64,000 nt of DNA from Lacisediminihabitans sp040549525 (GCF_040549525.1 NZ_JBEPTM010000003.1:62001-126000), one strand, 5' to 3'. Shown: positions 18,645 to 28,112, counted from the first letter of the stretch. The notes: generated from the letters alone by a model not told the origin. Numbers and translations are program-made.

Positions 18645-19790
18645 GTGAAGCACAGCAGAAGGATTATTCTCGGAGTCATCAGCGTCGCAGCAGCGAGCAC
18701 ATTGGCCTTGAGCGGATGCAGCAGCACCCCCAAGGCCGCAAGCAAAGCCGGCGAGCTCACTCCGGTCACGTTGCAACTGCAGTGGGTGGCCGACGCGCAG
18801 TTCGCCGGGTACTACGCCGCCCTGGCCCAGGGCTATTACAAAGACGAGGGCCTCGATGTGACGATCAAGGAGTCGGGCACCGACACAGTGCCCATCAAGA
18901 CAGTCGCTGCAGGGGAGGCCGACTACGCGATCTCCTGGGTTCCGAAGGTGCTCGGCTCGATCGAGCAGGGTGTCAACGTCACCGATGTCGCCCAGATCTT
19001 CGAGCGCAGCGGCACGACGCAGATCTCCTTCAAGGACAAGGGCATCACGAAGCCGGCCGACCTCAAGGGCAAGAAGGTGGGCAGCTGGGGCTACGGCAAC
19101 GAGTGGGAACTCTTCGCCGGCATGCAGAAAGCCGGCATCAACACGGCCTCGGGCATCAGCCTCGTGCAACAGGCCTTCGACATGAAGGGGTTTCTCGCCG
19201 GTGACATCGACGCGGCCCAGGCGATGACCTACAACGAGTACGCCCAGGTGCTCGAGACAGTCAATCCCGCCACCGGAAAGCTCTACACGCCCGACGATCT
19301 CAATGTGATCAACTGGAACGACGCCGGTACGGCGATGCTGCAGGACGCGATCTGGGCGGATGCCGGCAAGCTGGCCGACGACAAGGCGTACCAGTCCGAG
19401 ACCGTCAAGTTCATCAAGGCCTCGATCAAGGGCTGGATCTATGCCCGCGACAACGCACAGAAAGCGGCGGACATCGTGACGGCCGCGGGATCCACCCTCG
19501 GCACCAGCCACCAGCTCTGGATGACCAACGAAGTCAACAAGCTGATCTGGCCGTCGAAGGACGGCGGAATCGGCACCATCGACACGAAGTCGTGGGACAC
19601 CACCGTGAAGATCGCCAAGGGCACCAAGAACGACACCGGCTCGACGATCATCACGGCCACACCGCCGAAGACCGCCTACTCCAACACCTACGTGAAGAAG
19701 GCGCTTGCGGAGCTGAAGACCGAGGGCGTCGACACGACCGGAAGCAGCTTCACCCCACTCACCGTCACTCTCAAAGAGGGCGGCAAGTAG
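18645..19790 (+). CDS. NMT1/THI5-like substrate-binding lipoprotein
   Basis: A 381-residue lipoprotein. It has a signal peptide with lipobox LSGC (Cys25), then an NMT1-family binding domain starting VTLQLQWVADAQFAGYYAAL. Homologues bind thiamine precursors, riboflavin, or other planar rings. GTG at 18645 is supported by AGGAGG nine bases before it. It is the receptor for the ABC importer above, and its place between hydantoinase and aminotransferase genes points to a pyrimidine or hydantoin ligand (inferred). Confidence 0.88.
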   Translation: MKHSRRIILGVISVAAASTLALSGCSSTPKAASKAGELTPVTLQLQWVADAQFAGYYAALAQGYYKDEGLDVTIKESGTDTVPIKTVAAGEADYAISWVPKVLGSIEQGVNVTDVAQIFERSGTTQISFKDKGITKPADLKGKKVGSWGYGNEWELFAGMQKAGINTASGISLVQQAFDMKGFLAGDIDAAQAMTYNEYAQVLETVNPATGKLYTPDDLNVINWNDAGTAMLQDAIWADAGKLADDKAYQSETVKFIKASIKGWIYARDNAQKAADIVTAAGSTLGTSHQLWMTNEVNKLIWPSKDGGIGTIDTKSWDTTVKIAKGTKNDTGSTIITATPPKTAYSNTYVKKALAELKTEGVDTTGSSFTPLTVTLKEGGK

Positions 19791-19854
19791 TATCTGATCC
19801 ACCGGGTGCGGGGGCCGTTTCCGCGGCTCCCGCACCACCGAAAGAAGGCACCGA

Positions 19855-21219
19855 ATGACCACTCTCGACCCCACCATCCCCGACGCGGGCACCTTCGATC
19901 CGTCCGACGGCGCCGTCGCCTACGACCTCGACCGCTCGCACGTCTTCCATTCCTGGTCTGCACAGGGTGCGCTGAAGCCCTTTGTGATGGCCGGGGGACT
20001 CGCGTCCACCATCTGGGACTACGACGGCAACCACTACCTCGACTTCTCGAGCCAGCTCGTGAACATGAACATCGGCCACCAGCACCCCAGGGTGATCGAT
20101 GCCATCAAGGCGCAGGCCGATCTCCTCACGATGGTCGCGCCGGCACACGCGAATCTCGCCAGAGGGCAGGCCGCCAAGCGCATCCTCGCCAAGGCGGGTC
20201 GCCCCTTCGGCAAGGTCTTCTTCACCAACGGCGGTGCGGATGCCAATGAGAATGCCATGCGCATGGCGCGGCTGGTCACCGGGCGAGACAAGATCCTCTC
20301 CCAATACCGCTCCTATCACGGCAACACCGGAGCGGCCGTCGTCGCCACCGGCGACTGGCGCCGCGTGCCCAACGAGTTCGCCAGAGGGCACGTGCACTTC
20401 TTCGGGCCGTTCCTCTACCGCTCGGAGTTCTGGGCCGGTTCGCCAGAGGAGGAATGCGCCCGCGCGCTGCACCACCTCGAGCGGGTCATCCAGTCGGAGG
20501 GCCAGGCGTCGATCGCCGCGATCCTCATCGAGGGGGTTCCCGGTACCGCTGGCGTGCTCGTGCCGCCGCCCGGATACCTGGCGGGCGTGCGCGATCTCGC
20601 CGACAAGTACGGCATCCTCCTGATCATGGACGAGGTGATGTCCGGATTCGGGCGCACGGGAGAATGGTTCGCCTGGCAGGGATTCGCGGCCGAAGAAGGG
20701 GACTGGACCCCCGATCTCATCACCTTCGCCAAGGGAGTCAACTCCGGCTACGTGCCGGCCGGCGGAGTGGTCATGTCCGAATCGATCGCCAACGCCTTCG
20801 AGACCCAGGTCTTCCCCGGAGGGCTCACCTATTCCGGGCATCCGCTCGCCATGGCGTCTATCGTCGCGGCGCTCGATGTCATGGAGGACGAGGGCATCGT
20901 CGACAACGCCCGTGTCATCGGCACCGACCACCTCGCACCCGGCCTCGCGGAGCTGAAGGCGAAGCATCCGATGATCGGGGAGGTGCGGGGACTCGGCGTG
21001 TTCTGGGCGCTCGACCTCGTCGACGACCCGGAGACCCGAGACCCGGTCTCCGGCGCGGTCATCGCGCAGGTGAAGACCGAGTTGATGTCGCGGGGACTGT
21101 TCCCCTTCTCGGCCGACAACCGCATCCACGTGGTGCCGCCGTGCGTGGTCACCCCGGACGAGGTCGCCCAAGCCCTGGTGATCTACGACGAGGCCTTCAC
21201 GGCGGTGGAGTCGGACTGA
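19855..21219 (+). CDS. Class III aminotransferase (probable beta-alanine:pyruvate type)
   Basis: A 454-residue fold-type I, class III aminotransferase. MDEVMSGFGRTGEW carries the PLP-ring Asp, and TFAKGVNSGYVPAGG carries the PLP lysine. The family transaminates omega-amino acids such as beta-alanine, giving malonate semialdehyde. In this operon it would act on the beta-alanine released by the nitrilase, completing uracil-type carbon recovery. Taurine or other omega-amines remain possible substrates. Confidence 0.88.
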   Translation: MTTLDPTIPDAGTFDPSDGAVAYDLDRSHVFHSWSAQGALKPFVMAGGLASTIWDYDGNHYLDFSSQLVNMNIGHQHPRVIDAIKAQADLLTMVAPAHANLARGQAAKRILAKAGRPFGKVFFTNGGADANENAMRMARLVTGRDKILSQYRSYHGNTGAAVVATGDWRRVPNEFARGHVHFFGPFLYRSEFWAGSPEEECARALHHLERVIQSEGQASIAAILIEGVPGTAGVLVPPPGYLAGVRDLADKYGILLIMDEVMSGFGRTGEWFAWQGFAAEEGDWTPDLITFAKGVNSGYVPAGGVVMSESIANAFETQVFPGGLTYSGHPLAMASIVAALDVMEDEGIVDNARVIGTDHLAPGLAELKAKHPMIGEVRGLGVFWALDLVDDPETRDPVSGAVIAQVKTELMSRGLFPFSADNRIHVVPPCVVTPDEVAQALVIYDEAFTAVESD

Positions 21220-21256
21220 TAGCTGTGGGAACACCGAGAGTGGCGGAAGGGGCGGG

Positions 21257-21282
21257 TTAGATAGCTTAGTTTCTTAACTATG
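21257..21282 (+). promoter_or_regulatory. AT-rich palindromic box over the crtY start with leaderless -10
   Basis: Bases 21257-21282 are AT-rich and contain an imperfect palindrome: ATAGCTTAG and CTTAACTAT flank a short centre. The box resembles MarR-family operators and includes the ATG. TAGTTT (21267-21272) lies seven bases before the ATG and can act as a leaderless -10. MarR-type repressors are known to control carotenoid genes in other actinobacteria; applying that here is inference. Confidence 0.5.
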
Positions 21283-22461
21283 ACGAGTCTCGCCGCGGGA
21301 GCCGACGCCGACCTGGTGATTCTCGGGGCCGGTTGCGCGGGACTCTCCCTTGCTGCGCGACTCGCCCGCTCTCAGCATCGCCTCTCGGTGCACATCATCG
21401 AGCCGCGCACGGAGTACGAGGACGACCGCAGCTGGTGCTTCTGGCGACCGGAACGGCACGACCTGTCCGACCTGGTCTCCCACAGCTGGGACGGCTGGAG
21501 GTTCTCCGGGGCTACCGGCCCGGCCGTGCACCACCGCGTCGAGGGCTTGCGCTACCAGTACGTGCGTGGCAGCGATTTCTACACGCGCGCAAGAGAGCGG
21601 ATCGACGCCTCCTCCGACATCACTCTGCATTCGGGGGTGCACGCGACCGGGCTCGTCTCTCTCGGGGAGGGGCCCGGCGCGATCGTCCGGGTGGAGACGG
21701 ATCGCGGCAGCATCCGCGCCCGGCACGTGGTCGACACGCGTCCGCGGGTGATGCCGGCGCGGCTCTACCAGAGCTTCGCCGGTGTCGAGATCGAGAGCGA
21801 GCATCGGCTGCCCTTCGATCCCGCGGAGGTCGGACTGATGGATGCGATGGCCACCGACGCGGGCGGCATGCACTTTCGCTACACCCTGCCACTCGGCCGC
21901 ACCCGAGCCCTCGTGGAGTGGACTCGCTTCAGCGCGACACCCGTGCCGTCGGGCATCCTGTCGGCGGAGCTGGATGCCGAGCTCGCGCGTCTCGGGCTGG
22001 CCAGCGCTCGCGTGATCCGACGGGAGGGCGGCGTGCTTCCGATGGGAACGCCCGGCGATCTGCCCGATGCGCCGGCCGGCGTCGTGGTCGCCGGCAACTC
22101 GGGTGGGGCGTTGCGGGCGGCATCCGGCTACGGGTTTTTGCGCATCCAGAAATGGGCACAGGCGTGCGCGTACCGGATGCAGCGCGGGGAGCCGCCCGTT
22201 GGGCATCCGTCCGAACCGTGGCTGAGGCGTTCGATGGATCGCATCTTCCTCCAGGCCGTGCGCGCCGACCTCGAACGCACCCCGGACTACTTCCTCGCCC
22301 TCGCCCGCGGGGTGCCGCCCGCCGGACTCGTGCGGTTCTTGAGCGACGCCGCCCTCCTGCCCGACTACGCCAGGCTCATCGCGAGCCTGCCTACAGTGCC
22401 GTTCCTGCGGCAGCTGGCCCCGACGGCGGTTCCTCCGGTGCGGGACCTGGTGCGCGCGTGA
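21280..22461 (+). CDS. crtY: Lycopene beta-cyclase, CrtY type
   Basis: A 393-residue flavoprotein cyclase that would convert lycopene to beta-carotene. The N-terminal dinucleotide motif is LVILGAGCAGLSLAARL. DDRSWCFWRPE is the conserved segment after it, and the C-terminal part has GNSGGALRAASGYGFLRIQ. It is the single-chain CrtY form rather than the heterodimeric CrtYe/Yf form common in C50-pigmented relatives. It overlaps blh by GTGA. No ribosome site is seen, so initiation is probably leaderless. Confidence 0.9.
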   Translation: MTSLAAGADADLVILGAGCAGLSLAARLARSQHRLSVHIIEPRTEYEDDRSWCFWRPERHDLSDLVSHSWDGWRFSGATGPAVHHRVEGLRYQYVRGSDFYTRARERIDASSDITLHSGVHATGLVSLGEGPGAIVRVETDRGSIRARHVVDTRPRVMPARLYQSFAGVEIESEHRLPFDPAEVGLMDAMATDAGGMHFRYTLPLGRTRALVEWTRFSATPVPSGILSAELDAELARLGLASARVIRREGGVLPMGTPGDLPDAPAGVVVAGNSGGALRAASGYGFLRIQKWAQACAYRMQRGEPPVGHPSEPWLRRSMDRIFLQAVRADLERTPDYFLALARGVPPAGLVRFLSDAALLPDYARLIASLPTVPFLRQLAPTAVPPVRDLVRA

Positions 22462-23414
22462 GCGGCGTGGCGCCGGCGGTCTCGAGGCGGCCGTCGCTGG
22501 AGACTGCGCTGTTCTCGGTGCTCGCCATCGTGGCGGTGATCGTCATCGCATCACGGATGCCCGCCCCGCCGCTTGCGGTGCAGGCCGCGGTGCTCGGTGT
22601 GCTCGTCGCCACGCTCGGACTTCCCCACGGCGCCCTCGATCCGCTCATCGCCCGCCGGGCCGGGCTCTGGCGTACGCCGCTCGGGCTTGCCGGTTTCAAC
22701 CTCGGTTACTTCGCGATCGTGCTGCTGGTGGTGGGCGTCTGGCTGCTCGCGCCCGCCGTGAGCCTCGTCGGATTCCTCGTGGTGTCGGGCATCCACTTCG
22801 GTGCCGATTGGAATGCCGGACGCAGTGTCGTGCTGCGCTCCCTCACCGGTATCGGCCTGCTCACCCTGCCGGCCTTCGCCCACCACGACGAGGTAGCGGG
22901 GATCTATCGCACCCTCGCGGGTTCCGGAGGGGTGGTCGTGGCCGATGTGCAGGCCGCCCTCGGCCCGGTGGCCGTCACCGCGATGCTGCTCGGGGCGGCA
23001 CTGGCCGTGCGTCGGCGACCCACCGAGTCGCTCGAGATCCTGCTCGCCGCAGCCCTGGCGCTCGTTGCGCCACCCCTCGTGTTCTTCGCCCTGTACTTCT
23101 GCGCGCTGCACAGCGCACGGCACCTCCGCCACGGGTTCGCCGAGGAGCGCGGCGGTGGGCGACTGACGGTGCTCATCACGGTGGTCTATACCGTCGTGCC
23201 GATCGTGGCGGTCGGCATCCTGACGGTGGTATTCGCACCACAGCTCGCCCCGGGCGGGCCGCTTGCGGAGGGCTGGATCCTCCGGCTCGTCTTCATCGGG
23301 CTCGCCGCCCTCACTGTGCCGCACATGCTGGTGATCGCCGTGGGGGAGTGGCGGGGCCGACGGTTCGCGCAGAGCACAGCGAAGCATCACGGCTCGAGGC
23401 GGCCGCTCGCGTAA
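22458..23414 (+). CDS. blh: Beta-carotene 15,15'-dioxygenase, Brp/Blh family
   Basis: A 318-residue multi-helix membrane protein. Conserved histidine sites are visible as TLGLPHGALDPL, VSGIHFGADW, FCALHSARHLRHG and TVPHMLVIAVGEW. Blh enzymes split beta-carotene into two retinals, the chromophore of microbial rhodopsins. GTG at 22458 overlaps the crtY stop by four bases. No rhodopsin gene is in the window, so retinal must serve a protein encoded elsewhere. Confidence 0.9.
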   Translation: MSGVAPAVSRRPSLETALFSVLAIVAVIVIASRMPAPPLAVQAAVLGVLVATLGLPHGALDPLIARRAGLWRTPLGLAGFNLGYFAIVLLVVGVWLLAPAVSLVGFLVVSGIHFGADWNAGRSVVLRSLTGIGLLTLPAFAHHDEVAGIYRTLAGSGGVVVADVQAALGPVAVTAMLLGAALAVRRRPTESLEILLAAALALVAPPLVFFALYFCALHSARHLRHGFAEERGGGRLTVLITVVYTVVPIVAVGILTVVFAPQLAPGGPLAEGWILRLVFIGLAALTVPHMLVIAVGEWRGRRFAQSTAKHHGSRRPLA

Positions 23415-23417
23415 ACT
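23412..23417 (+). promoter_or_regulatory. Leaderless -10 box for the DUF177 gene
   Basis: TAAACT overlaps the blh stop codon and lies exactly six bases before the GTG at 23424. No Shine-Dalgarno sequence is present. Confidence 0.6.
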
Positions 23418-23423
23418 CGACTG

Positions 23424-24002
23424 GTGCCTCACGTGATCAAGACCCCCTATACCGTCGACGTCTACGACCTCATGCACCGCCCCGGCGAGATGCGCGAGCG
23501 ATCGATCGACATCGTCGTGCCCGAAGGTTTCGGCAACGCGATGATCGGCGTGAAAGAGGGCAGCGAGCTCACCGTCGAGCTTCGGATGGAGTCCCTTCAC
23601 GACGGCATCCTCGTGAGCGCCGACATCGAAGGCACGGCCGCGGGGGAGTGCGGTCGGTGCCTGATTGACATCGAACAGGCCGTCCAGGTCGAAATTCAGG
23701 AGCTTTTCGCGTATTCTTCAGACGAAGCTTTTGAATACGAGGTTCACGAGGACACCATCGATCTCGAACCCGTAGTCAGGGATGCGGTGGTGTTGTCACT
23801 CCCGTTCCAGCCGGTCTGTCAAGAAGATTGCCTCGGCCTGTGCCCGCAGTGTGGGGTACGGCTCCTCGACAACCCGGGCCACAAACACGAGAACGCCATC
23901 GATCCACGGTGGGCGGCTCTCGAGAACCTGGCCGGTTTCGACGGAAGTACAGACTCCACCACCACCACGAATGTGACCGACGCTGCCAGCAGCGCGGAGT
24001 AG
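23424..24002 (+). CDS. DUF177 (YceD-like) protein upstream of rpmF
   Basis: A 192-residue DUF177 protein with two Cys pairs, ECGRCL and CQEDCLGLCPQCG, that could bind metal. The C-terminal tail is Asp/Thr/Ser-rich. DUF177 genes sit directly before rpmF across bacteria and are thought to act in large-ribosomal-subunit or 23S rRNA maturation. The rpmF ATG follows 15 bases after the stop, so the two are co-transcribed with rnc and mutM. Confidence 0.9.
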   Translation: MPHVIKTPYTVDVYDLMHRPGEMRERSIDIVVPEGFGNAMIGVKEGSELTVELRMESLHDGILVSADIEGTAAGECGRCLIDIEQAVQVEIQELFAYSSDEAFEYEVHEDTIDLEPVVRDAVVLSLPFQPVCQEDCLGLCPQCGVRLLDNPGHKHENAIDPRWAALENLAGFDGSTDSTTTTNVTDAASSAE

Positions 24003-24017
24003 AGAAAAGAGAAACTC

Positions 24018-24221
24018 ATGGCCGTACCGAAGCGCAAGATGTCCCGCGCCAGCACCCGCGCGCGCCGCGCCCAGTGGAAGGCGACCCCGCCCACCCTGGT
24101 GAAGACCGTCGAGGGCGGCAAGGTCACCTACAGCCTGCCGCACCGCGCGAAGGTCGTGGAGGACTCCACCGGAGCCCCCCTGTACATGGAGTACAAGGGC
24201 CGTAAGGTCGCGGACGTTTAG
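24018..24221 (+). CDS. rpmF: Ribosomal protein bL32
   Basis: A 67-residue bL32 protein with the canonical start MAVPKRKMSRASTRARRAQW. The C-terminal zinc-ribbon cysteines of some bL32 forms are absent (the C-minus paralogue type). A GA-rich site (AAAAGAGAAA) precedes the ATG. It follows DUF177 and precedes rnc, the usual actinobacterial order. Confidence 0.96.
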   Translation: MAVPKRKMSRASTRARRAQWKATPPTLVKTVEGGKVTYSLPHRAKVVEDSTGAPLYMEYKGRKVADV

Positions 24222-24256
24222 TCCCGGTTATCGTCACCGATCCATTGGTCATTCCG

Positions 24257-24964
24257 ATGCCGGGGACTGAAGCGAGTCGAGGCGAACTCGAGACGTTTCT
24301 CGCGGTCGACGTGAGCTCGGAGCTACTCGAACTCGCGTTGACCCATCGGTCCTATGCCTACGAGAATGGTGGCCTCGCGCACAACGAGCGCCTCGAGTTT
24401 CTCGGCGACTCGATTTTGGGCCAGGCCGTCACCGTGATGCTCTACCGGGACAATCCCTCCCTCGACGAGGGAGAGCTCGCCAAACGGCGAAGCAGTCTGG
24501 TGAGTTCCGTCGCGCTCGCCGAGGTGGCCCGTGCCATCGGTCTCGGCCGCCACATCCGGCTCGGACGCGGCGAAGAACTCACCGGCGGTCGTGACAAGTC
24601 GTCCATTCTCGCCGATACCGTCGAAGCCGTGATCGGCGCGACGTACCTCGATGCCGGCGGAGAGGCCGCCACCGAACTCGTGCTGCGCCTCGTCGCCCCG
24701 CTGATGCTCGATCCCGATCGCTTCGGTGCCGCGATGGACCCGAAGACGAGCCTCCAGGAGCTCTCCGCCCGAACGGGCCGTGGACTGCCGCACTATGCCG
24801 TGACGGACACCGGACCCGACCACTCCAAGCGCTTCCACGCCACGGTGTCGCTCGAGGGTGCGGACATCGCCAAGGGCGACGGCACGAGCAAGAAGCAGGC
24901 AGAGATGGCGGCTGCCCTCGAGGCCTGGACCATCCTTTCCGCATCCATTCCCGCGCAGCGCTGA
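24257..24964 (+). CDS. rnc: Ribonuclease III
   Basis: A 235-residue double-strand-specific RNase that processes rRNA precursors. The RIIID signature is NERLEFLGDSILG, with further catalytic acids in DTVEAVIGATYLDAGG. A dsRNA-binding domain (DPKTSLQELSARTGRG to the C-terminus) follows. I prefer ATG at 24257; TTG at 24245 in the same frame is possible and neither has a clear ribosome site. mutM begins two bases after the stop. Confidence 0.93.
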   Translation: MPGTEASRGELETFLAVDVSSELLELALTHRSYAYENGGLAHNERLEFLGDSILGQAVTVMLYRDNPSLDEGELAKRRSSLVSSVALAEVARAIGLGRHIRLGRGEELTGGRDKSSILADTVEAVIGATYLDAGGEAATELVLRLVAPLMLDPDRFGAAMDPKTSLQELSARTGRGLPHYAVTDTGPDHSKRFHATVSLEGADIAKGDGTSKKQAEMAAALEAWTILSASIPAQR

Positions 24965-24966
24965 GG

Positions 24967-25971
24967 GTGCCGGAACTCCCCGAGGTCGAGGTGGTGCGGG
25001 CCGGTCTGGAACCGGCTGTCACCGCTGCGACCATCGACGCGGTCACCGTCTTCGAGGAACGGTCGTTGCGCCGCCACGACGGTCCGAGTGAGGATTTCGT
25101 CGAGAGGCTCGTGGGGCGCAGCATCCTCGCCGCCGTCCGTCGCGGCAAGTTCCTCTGGCTGCCTCTGTCTGCCCCGACGCCCAAAACGCAGGAGATTCGC
25201 CACGAAATGGGCAGATCGGCGGCAGTAGGCGCCATCGGTGGCACATCTCCTGCGTTTTCGGAACCGGCGGAGGCCCTCGTGGTGCATCTCGGCATGAGCG
25301 GCCAGGTGCTGCTTCGCGATGTCGGTCGGGCGGATGACGCGCTCCTGCGCATCCGGTTGGACATCTCCTCCGCCCACGACGGACCCCTGCGTGTGGACTT
25401 CGTCGACCAACGCATCTTCGGATCCATGGCGATCGACGGACTGCTGCCCACCCCCGACGGCCATGCCGCGGGATTCGGCTCGGATGCGGCTCTCATCCCC
25501 GGCCAGGTGGCGCATATCGCGAGGGATCCGCTGGATCCGGCCTTCAGCGACCGGCGCTTCTTCGATGCGCTGGCAGCGCGTCGCACCGGCATCAAAAGGG
25601 CACTGCTCGACCAGGGCCTCATCAGCGGCATCGGCAACATCTACGCGGATGAGGCCCTGTGGGCGGCCCGCATCCACTACGACCAGCCCACGGCGACGCT
25701 CTCCCGAGCGCGGGCTCGCACGCTGCTCGCGGAGGTGCGGCTGGTGCTCCGACGCGCGCTCGCGGAGGGCGGCACGAGCTTCGACGCACAATACGTGAAC
25801 GTGAACGGGGCATCCGGCTACTTCTCTCACTCGCTCAACGCCTACGGTCAGCAGGGCAAGGGCTGCCCACGGTGCGGCCGGTCGATCGTCCGCGAGTCGT
25901 TCATGAACCGCGGCTCGCACTTCTGCCCGTTCTGCCAGAAGATCCGCCCGGCCTCCACTACTGCGGCATAA
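24967..25971 (+). CDS. mutM: Formamidopyrimidine-DNA glycosylase carrying a repeat insertion
   Basis: A 334-residue Fpg/MutM that excises 8-oxoguanine and nicks abasic DNA. The catalytic N-terminal PELPEVEVVRAGLEP, the Lys in RRGKFLWL, HLGMSGQ and the zinc finger CPRCGRS...HFCPFCQ are intact. The protein is longer than the usual 270-300 residues. Residues about 72-99, between two beta strands, are encoded by an inverted-repeat element (25180-25261). The stop codon lies in a second element (25964-26059). Because all catalytic parts remain, the enzyme is probably functional. GTG start, two bases after rnc. Confidence 0.93.
   Translation: MPELPEVEVVRAGLEPAVTAATIDAVTVFEERSLRRHDGPSEDFVERLVGRSILAAVRRGKFLWLPLSAPTPKTQEIRHEMGRSAAVGAIGGTSPAFSEPAEALVVHLGMSGQVLLRDVGRADDALLRIRLDISSAHDGPLRVDFVDQRIFGSMAIDGLLPTPDGHAAGFGSDAALIPGQVAHIARDPLDPAFSDRRFFDALAARRTGIKRALLDQGLISGIGNIYADEALWAARIHYDQPTATLSRARARTLLAEVRLVLRRALAEGGTSFDAQYVNVNGASGYFSHSLNAYGQQGKGCPRCGRSIVRESFMNRGSHFCPFCQKIRPASTTAA
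25180..25261. repeat. Inverted-repeat element class A, copy 1, inside mutM
   Basis: The left arm 25180-25203 (core AAAACGCAGGAGATTCGCC) and right arm 25238-25261 match as inverses at 21 of 24 positions. The left arm shares 22 identical bases with the intergenic copy at 43418. It is read through in frame as part of MutM. Confidence 0.85.
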
Positions 25972-26059
25972 CTCCTGCAACTCCTGCCTGCGACCGGGTC
26001 GGCCCCCGCGAATCCGGCCGCCAACGGGTGGCGTCCGGCAGAGTGCAGGAGTTATGCCG
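25964..26059. repeat. Inverted-repeat element class B, copy 1, over the mutM stop
   Basis: The arms CGGCATAACTCCTGCA (25964-25979) and TGCAGGAGTTATGCCG (26044-26059) are perfect 16-bp inverses 64 bases apart. The TAA at 25969-25971 that ends mutM belongs to the left arm. Confidence 0.88.
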
Positions 26060-26082
26060 GAAGGGGCAGGGGTGCGGAGGGC

Positions 26083-27431
26083 TCAGGCCGCGGGCAGCGA
26101 GACGGCGAAGACCGCGCCGCCGCCGGGCGCATTGCCCGCCGCGATGCTCCCGCCGAGACGTGCGACCAGCCGGGCGGCGATCGACAGGCCGAGCCCGGTG
26201 CCGACGGCTCGGATGTCGCGGTACCGCGCCTGCAGGGCCCCGCGTTCGAAGGCAACGGCCAGGTCCTCCGGTGAGAGGCCCGGCCCCCCATCACGGACCT
26301 CGATGACCACTCCCGTGCCGAAGGCGCGCGCGGCGATGGACACCGTCGATCCCGCGGGGGAGACACGCAGGGCATTCTCCACCAGCCCGTCGATCAGCTG
26401 GCGCACCCGTTGGGCATCGGTCTCCATGGCGAGCCCGGGCGCACCCGGTATCGCCTTGACGGTGACGTCGAGAGTTGCGGCCCGTCCGCGCCAGGCGTCG
26501 GCGGTCTGCTCGAGAATGAGCGCGACATCCACTCGCTGGCGGATGACCGCGAAATCGTCGGCCTCGAGTCGGGCCAGCTCGAGCAGGTCGGCGACGAAAC
26601 GGTCCAGTCGCTCGGTCTCGGTGACCAGAGTGGCACCGACGCCGGCGATGTCGCCCTCGCGGATGAGTCCGTCCACCATCGCCTCTCCATAGCCGCGCAC
26701 GGCGGTGAGGGGAGTGCGCAGTTCATGTGAGATCGAGAGGAGGAACTCGCGCTGGCGGCCCTCGCTCGTGCTGAGAGCTCGATCGAGGGTCGCGAGCGCT
26801 TCGGCGACCGCCGCTACTTCGGTGGGCTGGTGCGCCTCCATGACGAGACCGCGTTCGCCGGCCGCCATCCGTCTCGCCGTCTCGACGGTCGCGACGAGCG
26901 GACGGGTGAGCCAGCGCGCGAGGAGAGTGCCGGCGACGATCGCCACCAGAACCCCGATCGCCAGAGCAAGGAAGACCCGCCGCACGGTTCCGGCCGTGGC
27001 GGTCTCGAGATTGCCGAGCGAACGGACCAACACGATCGCGCTCCCGGAAGCCGTCGGGCGGCCCTCCACGAGCATGGTCTTGCCCTTGCGGCCCTCCGTC
27101 TGTGAGACCGGGTCGCCCGCGAGAAGGGTCGTCACATCGGCGGCCGACACGAAGGCAGCACCCGGCCCGGACACCCGCCCGTCCGGGCCGACGACAGCGA
27201 CCCGGGTGTCGCCGAGCGCGAGGCGCACCCGCTCCCGGAGAGACGCGAGATTGGTGGCGGCGGGCAGCTGGCTCAAGAGCAGTGCCTGCGCGGCGAGCTG
27301 AGCGCGGCCTTCGGCGATCGTCGACTGGCGCACCAACTGCGCCGAGACCAGACCGGTGATGAGCACGGCGAGCACGGCGACACTGACCGTGACGAGCGTG
27401 ATCCGACCGCGGAGCGAATGGAACCAGGCGT

Positions 27432-27435
<4 letters not shown>
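26083..27435 (-). CDS. Sensor histidine kinase (HAMP-HisKA-HATPase)
   Basis: A 450-residue kinase. It has helix 1 (about 11-31), an extracytoplasmic sensor of about 120 residues, helix 2, a HAMP linker, and the dimer/phosphoacceptor motif SISHELRTPLTAVRGYGE. The ATP-binding N box is LVENALRVSP and the G box is DGGPGLS followed by GTGLGLSIAARL. GTG at 27435 overlaps the regulator stop by four bases (GTGA). It phosphorylates the adjacent OmpR-type regulator. The secreted protein encoded divergently next to the pair may be its sensor partner or target (inferred). Confidence 0.92.
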
Positions 27436-28106
<671 letters not shown>

Positions 28107-28112
28107 GGCACC

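Noticed and set aside
18525..19892. A 455-codon minus-strand frame opposite the binding-protein gene
   Set aside because: The plus strand encodes a complete lipoprotein with signal peptide and domain; the antisense product has no recognisable features.
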